Assembly (NCBI GenBank): GCA_947177525.1
Contig: CAMWUW010000001.1
Coordinates: 70,847 to 110,854 of the forward strand
DNA length: 40,008 bases
Origin: an uncultured Bacteroidales bacterium
GTDB taxonomy: Bacteria; Bacteroidota; Bacteroidia; Bacteroidales; UBA932
Direction of reading: 5' to 3'
In this document: one piece after another, positions 26,148 through 32,516 of the stretch
Layout of the letters: each line of letters opens with the position of its first letter
Numbering within the stretch: position 1 is the stretch's first letter
The notes under the pieces: generated by a model
The model's input: only the letters and a program-made list of their open reading frames with translations
What the model was told of the DNA's origin: nothing
Database searches by the model: none
Position numbers and translations under genes: made by a program

Positions 26148-28763
26148 ATGAAACTACAGATCAGCATCGGCTACAGGACAGCTTGGGGCGAGAGCCTTGT
26201 ACTGTGCGCCGGTGGCAAAAGGTATCCCCTTGCTTATTCTGCCGACGGGGAATGGGGCGGCGTGATTGACTGCTTTAATCCTGATAAAACTCCGGAATAC
26301 GGATATGAAGTCGTCAGGGACGGTGTCACTGTGCGCAAGGAGTGGAAACGGCACAGGCTGGCGTTGCCGGAAAATGCAGCGCCTGATATGCTGACGGTAA
26401 GGGACAGATGGATTGACCTTCCATATAATGCGCCACTTTGGTCTTCTGCCTTCACCTCCGCCATTTTCGGCAGGCATCAGAAGAAGGCAAGGGCCGGAAA
26501 GAAGGCCGGAAAGGTATCCCCGAATGTCACTATACGCACGGCCGCCCCGGACATCAGGCCCGGAGAAGTGCTTGCCATAGCAGGCAGCGGCAGGGCGATG
26601 GGCGACTGGAAGAAGGTGATTCCGATGGATGATTCATTCTTTCCGGAGTGGATATTGCACTTAGAGGTGTCGGAACCGTTTGAATACAAATTCCTTATTG
26701 CAGATGCAAAGACTCTTGCGCCTCTTGTCTGGGAGGACGGGGACAACCGCATTTTCACGGAAGTGCCTCAAAATGGAGGGCATCTGATTGCGGCTGATCT
26801 GCAGGTGCGTTTCCGTGGACGCGCCTGGAAAGGTGCTGGAACTGCCATCCCTGTATTTTCATTGCGCTCGGAGGAGGATTTCGGCGTAGGGGAGTTCTAC
26901 GACCTGAAAAAAATGGTTGACTGGGCTGCCGCAACAGGACAGAGCGTGCTTCAGCTGCTTCCTATAAATGATACAACAATGAGCGGAACATGGGAGGATT
27001 CCTATCCTTATAACCCCAATTCCACCTTTGCCCTGCATCCTCAGTTCATCAATCTTCCTGCAGCGGGAGTAGAGGCCGACGGGCATTACAAGGCCTTGCA
27101 GGCTGAGCTTAACTCTTTGGGACAGATTGACTATGAGAGAGTGAACACCGCAAAACTGTGCCTCTTGCGCAAGGCTTTTGCCAAGACTTTCGGCAGACTT
27201 TCAGCAAAAAAAGACTATAAGGATTTCGTGGAGCGGAATCTCCATTGGCTCATGCCTTATGCTGCATTCTGTGTTCTCCGTGACCAGACAGGCACGCCTG
27301 ATTTCACAAAATGGGGGAAATATGCCAAGTATGGCAGCCGGAAAATCGCGGCATTTTGCAAAGAGTACCAAAAAGACATTGATTTCTGGTGTTTTGTACA
27401 ATATCATCTTGACAGGCAGCTTTCCGAAGTGTGCAGCTATGCCCACTCCAAGGGTGTAATCTTCAAGGGAGACCTTCCGATAGGAATCAGCCGCACAAGT
27501 GTTGACGCCTGGCTGTATCCTGAGCTGTTTAATATGGATTCCCAGGCCGGTGCACCGCCTGATGCCTTTTCGGAGTTCGGACAGAACTGGGGTTTCCCTA
27601 CATATAACTGGAAACGTATGGCTGAGGATGGTTTTGCATGGTGGAAGGCGAGGCTGAAAAAGATGGCCGAATACTTTGATGCATTCCGCATAGACCATAT
27701 TCTCGGATTTTTCCGCATATGGGAAATTCCTGTGGACGCCGTACACGGGCTGTTGGGTCATTTCAATCCAGCTCTGCCGTATTCTGCCTCCGAGCTTGCT
27801 TCCATGGGATTTGATGTGTCCGGAGGACAGTGGGTGACTCCGCCTCTGTCTGATGATGTGCTTTCCGGAATATTCGGTGAACTTGCTTCTGAGGCCAGGG
27901 AGCTGTTTACGTGTGACGGACATATCAGGCCTTGCTATGACACTCAGCGCAAGGTCGCGGACAAACTTTCCGGGACAGACGAAAAGACTGTCCGTCTGCG
28001 TGAAGGCATGATGACTTTGCTGGATGATGTCCTTTTTGTTGAGGACCCTCGTGAGAAAAACTGCTGGCATCCGCGCATCAGTGCATCATCGACTTACTCG
28101 TTCCGTTCTCTCGATCCATGGCGCCGTTCTGCATTTGAACGCCTGTATGATGACTTTTTCTACAGAAGACACAATGATTTCTGGCGTGCTTCGGCCATGG
28201 ACAAGCTCCCTGAACTTCTTGGAGCGACCGGAATGCTGGCCTGCGGTGAGGATCTTGGCATGATTCCGGCGTGCGTGCCCGATGTGATGGATGCGATGAG
28301 AATACTTTCACTTGAAATACAGCGCATGCCTAAGAGCATGAATGATAGATTTGCCGATCCGGCAAGATATCCGTATCTGTCGGTATGTACCACATCTACG
28401 CACGACATGAATCCTCTGCGTGCATGGTGGGAGGAAGACCGTGGGCTTACCTCAGCATTCTGGCATGAAGTGCTTGGGCAGGGCGGTGATGCCCCTTCTG
28501 AGTGTGAGCCATGGATATGCCGCCGCATTCTTGAGCAGCATCTGTACTCGCCTGCAATGTTTACCATACTTCCTCTTCAGGACTGGCTTTCTATGGACGG
28601 AAGGCTCCGCAGCGGGGATGCAGCCGGCGAAAGGATTAATGTTCCTGCCAATTCACGCCACTATTGGCGTTACCGGATGCATCTTACTTTAGAAGACCTT
28701 GCTTCGGCGAATGAATTCAACAGGCAGATGCTCAATATGATAGAGGCAAGCGGCAGGAAATAG
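26148..28763 (+). CDS. malQ: 4-alpha-glucanotransferase (GH77), DPE2-like with N-terminal CBM20 domains
   Basis: The 871-residue protein has a probable first CBM20-like domain (residues about 1-95) and a clearer second one (about 125-225, LAIAGSGRAMGDWKKVIPM). A GH77 barrel follows. Catalytic residues are visible: nucleophile D516 in FDAFRIDHILGF, acid/base E701 in CGEDLGMIP and D753 in TSTHDMNPL. The long stretch between D516 and E701 corresponds to the insertion found in DPE2-type enzymes, which disproportionate maltose and larger glucans. No signal peptide is present, so it acts in the cytoplasm on malto-oligosaccharides brought in by the nearby Sus/SLC45 system. It converges with the response regulator gene, 7 bp apart. 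Confidence 0.92.
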   Translation: MKLQISIGYRTAWGESLVLCAGGKRYPLAYSADGEWGGVIDCFNPDKTPEYGYEVVRDGVTVRKEWKRHRLALPENAAPDMLTVRDRWIDLPYNAPLWSSAFTSAIFGRHQKKARAGKKAGKVSPNVTIRTAAPDIRPGEVLAIAGSGRAMGDWKKVIPMDDSFFPEWILHLEVSEPFEYKFLIADAKTLAPLVWEDGDNRIFTEVPQNGGHLIAADLQVRFRGRAWKGAGTAIPVFSLRSEEDFGVGEFYDLKKMVDWAAATGQSVLQLLPINDTTMSGTWEDSYPYNPNSTFALHPQFINLPAAGVEADGHYKALQAELNSLGQIDYERVNTAKLCLLRKAFAKTFGRLSAKKDYKDFVERNLHWLMPYAAFCVLRDQTGTPDFTKWGKYAKYGSRKIAAFCKEYQKDIDFWCFVQYHLDRQLSEVCSYAHSKGVIFKGDLPIGISRTSVDAWLYPELFNMDSQAGAPPDAFSEFGQNWGFPTYNWKRMAEDGFAWWKARLKKMAEYFDAFRIDHILGFFRIWEIPVDAVHGLLGHFNPALPYSASELASMGFDVSGGQWVTPPLSDDVLSGIFGELASEARELFTCDGHIRPCYDTQRKVADKLSGTDEKTVRLREGMMTLLDDVLFVEDPREKNCWHPRISASSTYSFRSLDPWRRSAFERLYDDFFYRRHNDFWRASAMDKLPELLGATGMLACGEDLGMIPACVPDVMDAMRILSLEIQRMPKSMNDRFADPARYPYLSVCTTSTHDMNPLRAWWEEDRGLTSAFWHEVLGQGGDAPSECEPWICRRILEQHLYSPAMFTILPLQDWLSMDGRLRSGDAAGERINVPANSRHYWRYRMHLTLEDLASANEFNRQMLNMIEASGRK

Positions 28764-28770
28764 GCTTGTG

Positions 28771-29526
28771 CTATTTTTCAAGCCAGAGCAGGAAATCGTC
28801 CACGCGGGACCTGCTGACGGTCATTTCGAAATAGGAGGCGGGAGACGGCATTATGCGCAGTCTTCCGCCTGCCTGTTTGATAATGCTCGTAATTGCTTTC
28901 ATTGATATGATGCAGCTTCTCGATATGCGGAAAAACTCTTTCGGATTCAACTCTTCCGTTATGACATCAAGCGAAGAGTCGATTATATACCGCTGCTCGT
29001 CGAATGTCACAATATAGTTGTTCTTTTCTTCCGAATATACATACGCGATATTGGAGATTGCGAGCGGGATAATCCTGTCGTTGAATCTTACTATATACCT
29101 TTCTTTGTAGTCTTTGTGCGGCTTTTCACTGCCGACGGCTTTCATCAGGGATTCCACATTAACCTGTCCTCCGCTCATCCTGCATCTGGCCACGGCCCTT
29201 TTCAGGGCCACAGGGTCTATAGGCTTCAGAAGATAGTCCACCGAACCGGTCTCGAAGGCCTTGATGGCGTAGCTGTCGTAGGCCGTTGTCATTATGACCT
29301 TCGCCTTCACGTCTGTATGGCGGAAAATTTCAAAGCATTCTCCGTCTGAAAGTTCCACGTCCATGAATATTATGTCGGCGGAATTGCCCTCCTCCTTCAG
29401 CCATGCGACCGTGCTTCTTACGGAATCGGTGCACCCGGCTATGCTTATGTCGGGAAAATGCCTTGTCAGAAGGCGGGCCAGGCTCTTTTGGGCCATTATT
29501 TCATCTTCAACAATCAGTACATTCAT
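28771..29526 (-). CDS. LytTR-family response regulator
   Basis: The 251-residue protein has an N-terminal receiver domain (VEDEIMAQKSL; phospho-acceptor D56 in IIFMDVELSDG; T/K positions in MTTAYDSYAIKAFE and DYLLKPID). A C-terminal LytTR DNA-binding domain follows from about residue 145 (IVRFNDRIIPLAISNIAYVY, ISRSCIISMKAI, VSRSRVDDFLLWL). It lies 33 bp after the histidine kinase gene in the same operon, so the two form a LytS/LytR-type two-component system. LytTR proteins bind 9-bp direct repeats about 12 bp apart, and a matching site exists at 31024-31053. That suggests control of its own operon and of the divergent sus operon. Confidence 0.92.
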   Translation of the reverse strand: MNVLIVEDEIMAQKSLARLLTRHFPDISIAGCTDSVRSTVAWLKEEGNSADIIFMDVELSDGECFEIFRHTDVKAKVIMTTAYDSYAIKAFETGSVDYLLKPIDPVALKRAVARCRMSGGQVNVESLMKAVGSEKPHKDYKERYIVRFNDRIIPLAISNIAYVYSEEKNNYIVTFDEQRYIIDSSLDVITEELNPKEFFRISRSCIISMKAITSIIKQAGGRLRIMPSPASYFEMTVSRSRVDDFLLWLEK

Positions 29527-29559
29527 GATGCTTTCTTCTAAAGGTTGATCGTATATCTG

Positions 29560-30936
29560 TTACAGCAGAGGCAGTATCACATAATATTCTTCTCCCTCCT
29601 GACCTATCTGCACGGTCTTGCCGGAAAGGTCAAGATACAGCTGCCTGATGTATTTCAGTCCGAGTCCCGTTGACGGGCTTGAAGTCACTTTGGGCACTAT
29701 ATTGTTGGATACCCGTACCGTGTCCCCGTCTGCGTGTATCTTGATTATCAGCGGATTGCCTGCCTCATTGACCGCATTGTGCTTTATTGCGTTCTCAATG
29801 AGCAACTGGAGCGAGCATGGAAGTACACATTTGCCTGAAAGTCCTTCCGGGACCTCTGTCTCTACTTCAAATCCTTCCGGAAACCGCACTTTGAGAAGAT
29901 CGACATATAGCCCTACGAATATGAGTTCGTCCCTGAGAGGCACGACTTCTTCGTCCTCGCTTTTGAGCATGTATCTGTAGATTCCTGCCAGCTTGTGGAT
30001 ATATGTGCTTGCCTGGGCGTCCTTCTGTTCGCATACCAGACAGTCGAGTATGTTGAGCGAGTTGAACAGGAAATGCGGATTGACCTGATGCTTCAGTTTC
30101 ACATACCTGTATTGCGCCATGCTTGCCTTTTCTTTGGCCTCCTGCATCTCTGTGCGCGCGGTGAATGCGTAGTCCGTCATGAAAACTATACAGTAGACGG
30201 TAATCTGTGCCAGCATTGACGTGATGAACAGCATAAGGAAGTCCTCACTGAATCCGGGACTCATGTTGAAAGGCAGGTCAAGGCCTATGGTGATTGTCTC
30301 CATAAGGCCGGCTGCAATCATGAATGCCGCAAGGAGAATGAATTTTGCTGCAGACGGAAGTTTCCTGTGCCCTATGAACCTGACATAGACTATGTTTATG
30401 CATATAAGGATAATCAGTGCGGCTGCGTTGGAAAATATTTTTGCCGAAGTTCCGATGATGTCCACAGGCCCGAACAGGCCGTCGGACAGAAAGAACACTA
30501 TGCAGAATCTTAGCAGGAATATGCCCCCGATGGCCAGGATCAGCCATTTTATATATGGTGAGTCAAGCGGTTTGGACGTATTGGTCTCATTGCCTTGGCG
30601 GAATATTCTGGTTATTGCGTTCATGCCCCAGCCCAGGGCTTCCGTCGTGATTGCGGTGGACAGTGCATGGGCAAGATATGACGGTCTTATGGCCATGCCT
30701 ATGATGTCCGCTGTTATATTGCCCATCAGATAGCCTGTTATGTTGACAAGTATGATGCCCGCTGCCGTGAATTCTATCCTGAGTCTTTTCTGCAGACAGA
30801 TGATGAGAGTCATCGCCATGGTCAGGATTGTGAGCAGCAGTTCGTCTTCGGCTCCTCCGAGCCGGCACAGCAGAGCGACTGCAGCATGCAGCAGCGCAAA
30901 CAGATGTATTATTGTTCCTGTCCTGACGGTCTTCAT
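29560..30936 (-). CDS. LytS-type sensor histidine kinase (His_kinase family), multi-pass
   Basis: The frame is open to 31254 but would then overlap the divergent transporter gene. The ATG at 30936 (MKTVRTGTIIHLFALLH) puts the first membrane helix at the N-terminus and gives 458 residues; 31011 is a second choice. About eight hydrophobic segments cover residues 10-250. A short coiled coil (MQEAKEKASMAQYRYVKLKH) and the kinase core follow: HQVNPHFLFNSLN with probable phospho-acceptor H288, the N-box QLLIENAIKHN and the G-box TGLGLKYI. No known sugar-sensor domain is present, so the signal is unknown. It is the partner of the LytTR regulator downstream. Confidence 0.88.
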   Translation of the reverse strand: MKTVRTGTIIHLFALLHAAVALLCRLGGAEDELLLTILTMAMTLIICLQKRLRIEFTAAGIILVNITGYLMGNITADIIGMAIRPSYLAHALSTAITTEALGWGMNAITRIFRQGNETNTSKPLDSPYIKWLILAIGGIFLLRFCIVFFLSDGLFGPVDIIGTSAKIFSNAAALIILICINIVYVRFIGHRKLPSAAKFILLAAFMIAAGLMETITIGLDLPFNMSPGFSEDFLMLFITSMLAQITVYCIVFMTDYAFTARTEMQEAKEKASMAQYRYVKLKHQVNPHFLFNSLNILDCLVCEQKDAQASTYIHKLAGIYRYMLKSEDEEVVPLRDELIFVGLYVDLLKVRFPEGFEVETEVPEGLSGKCVLPCSLQLLIENAIKHNAVNEAGNPLIIKIHADGDTVRVSNNIVPKVTSSPSTGLGLKYIRQLYLDLSGKTVQIGQEGEEYYVILPLL

Positions 30937-31023
30937 AGCAAAAATTCCGCTCAATTGGACACCGAAGTTAGGCATTTTGCTCCGATAATGCAATTCTTGT
31001 TGAATTTTCATCGTGAAAAAACA

Positions 31024-31053
31024 GCAGTTCATCCTTTTCTTCAGACCGTTCGT
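31024..31053 (+). promoter_or_regulatory. Candidate LytTR operator (9-bp direct repeat, 12-bp spacer)
   Basis: GCAGTTCAT (31024-31032) and ACCGTTCGT (31045-31053) match the LytTR consensus [TA][AC][CA]GTTN[AG][TG] at 8 of 9 and 9 of 9 positions, with exactly 12 bp between them. The site lies between the kinase start (30936) and the transporter start (31176), so it could control both. A weak -7 box is placed 33 bp downstream. Confidence 0.55.
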
Positions 31054-31086
31054 CAGAAGTCTGGCCTCACTTATATAAATAATGTC

Positions 31087-31094
31087 TATTTTCG
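31087..31094 (+). promoter_or_regulatory. Weak -7-like box for the SLC45-sus operon
   Basis: TATTTTCG matches TAnnTTTG with one mismatch and has no -33 TTG upstream. Its position just downstream of the LytTR repeat would suit an activator-dependent promoter with a 5' leader of roughly 75 nt. The rest of the 239-bp divergent region is AT-rich, and I see no other convincing signals. Confidence 0.3.
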
Positions 31095-31175
31095 CAAAAA
31101 GAGGGCTGGCATGGTTGAAGGCAAGCCCGTTTATGACCACAAAAGATAACACATAATAACCGGAATAACCGCAAA

Positions 31176-32486
31176 ATGCAAAAACCGAAACTTTCTTTCT
31201 GGCAGCTGTGGAATATAAGCTTCGGATTCTTCGGAGTCCAGATTGCATATTCACTGCAGAGCGCGAACATCAGCCGCATATTCTCCACATTGGGGGCAGA
31301 TCCGCATGACCTGAGCTATTTCTGGATTCTTCCGCCTCTGATGGGAATGATTGTACAGCCGCTTGTCGGCACTTTCAGCGACAGGACATGGTGCCGTCTG
31401 GGCCGCCGTATCCCTTATCTTTTTCTCGGCTCGGTCATAGCGATAATCGTAATGTGCCTGCTGCCGAATGCAGGAAGCTTCAGCTTTACCCTCGGAGGGG
31501 CAATGATCTTCGGTCTTGTGGCACTGATGCTCCTTGACACTTCAATCAACATGGCAATGCAGCCTTTCAAGATGCTTGTCGGGGATATGGTCAGCGAAGA
31601 GCAGAAAGGCAAGGCATATTCAATCCAGAGCTTCCTATGCAATGCCGGAAGCCTTGCCGGCTATCTTTTCCCGTTTGTCTTCGCATGGATAGGCATCTCA
31701 AACACGGCTCCGGACGGACAGATTCCGAATACAGTTGTATATTCTTTCTATGTGGGGGCTGCAATCCTTATCCTGTGCGTGCTTTTCACGACATTCAAGG
31801 TGAAGGAAATGCCTCCGAAGGAATATGCCGAGTTCCACGGCATCTCTGCTGCTGCGGAACAGCGTGAGTCCGGCAACTGGCTCTCTCTTCTGAAAAATGC
31901 GCCCAAGGCTTTCTGGACCACCGGACTTGTGCAGTTCTTCTGCTGGGCGTCATTCATGTATATGTGGACATATACCAACGGTGCAATTGCTGATACGGTA
32001 TGGCACACGACCGACGCGGCTTCCGAAGGATATCAGGAGGCCGGAAACTGGGTCGGTGTCCTGTTTGCCGTGCAGGCCGTCGGCTCTGTGCTGTGGGCTT
32101 TGGTGATTCCTAAGTTCCGCTCGCTCAAGACGGCATATTGCGTCAGCCTCCTTACAGGTGCGGCGGGATTCGCGTCTGTGTTCTTCATACATGACCAGTA
32201 TTTCCTGTTTGTGTCTTTCCTTATGATAGGTGTCGCTTGGGCTGCAATGCTTGCAATTCCGTTCACTCTGCTGACGAATTCACTTTCAGGCAGCCATATA
32301 GGCACATATCTCGGCCTGTTCAACGGAACAATATGCCTTCCTCAGATTGTGGCGGCCGCATGCGGCGGACTGCTCCTCCGGCTGACTGGAGGAAGCCAGG
32401 TGAACATGTTCCTGGTCGCGGGAGTCCTGATGCTCTGCGGAGCGGCTTCTGTCTTCCTCGTAAAAGAATCATCAAAAACAAAATAG
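31176..32486 (+). CDS. SLC45-type MFS sugar transporter (sucrose/maltose-like)
   Basis: The 436-residue protein has about 12 transmembrane segments. The N-terminus (SFWQLWNISFGFFGVQIAYS, then SANISRIFSTLGAD) and the loop GTFSDRTWCRLGRRIPYLFLG near residues 65-85 (key residues SDRTW, GRR) are typical of bacterial SLC45/GPH-like transporters often found in Bacteroidota starch loci. It should carry maltose or short malto-oligosaccharides across the inner membrane with protons. It lies only 30 bp upstream of susC, so it is probably the first gene of the sus operon, and diverges from the histidine kinase gene. Confidence 0.86.
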   Translation: MQKPKLSFWQLWNISFGFFGVQIAYSLQSANISRIFSTLGADPHDLSYFWILPPLMGMIVQPLVGTFSDRTWCRLGRRIPYLFLGSVIAIIVMCLLPNAGSFSFTLGGAMIFGLVALMLLDTSINMAMQPFKMLVGDMVSEEQKGKAYSIQSFLCNAGSLAGYLFPFVFAWIGISNTAPDGQIPNTVVYSFYVGAAILILCVLFTTFKVKEMPPKEYAEFHGISAAAEQRESGNWLSLLKNAPKAFWTTGLVQFFCWASFMYMWTYTNGAIADTVWHTTDAASEGYQEAGNWVGVLFAVQAVGSVLWALVIPKFRSLKTAYCVSLLTGAAGFASVFFIHDQYFLFVSFLMIGVAWAAMLAIPFTLLTNSLSGSHIGTYLGLFNGTICLPQIVAAACGGLLLRLTGGSQVNMFLVAGVLMLCGAASVFLVKESSKTK

Positions 32487-32516
32487 AAACAATCAACTAA
32501 CCAAACACAATTCTTT

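Noticed and set aside
27201..28070. Minus-strand open frame of 289 codons opposite malQ
   Set aside because: It is a shadow of a GH77 gene whose catalytic residues are all present on the plus strand.
31139..31160. Minus-strand TATCTTTT near the start of the divergent region, considered as a kinase promoter
   Set aside because: It misses the final G of the -7 consensus, has no -33 element at a normal spacing, and would give a leader of over 200 nt.
30937..31254. N-terminal extension of the histidine kinase frame by about 106 residues
   Set aside because: It would overlap the divergent transporter gene and cover the LytTR direct repeat. The added residues do not look like a sensor domain, and a membrane helix begins right after the ATG at 30936.
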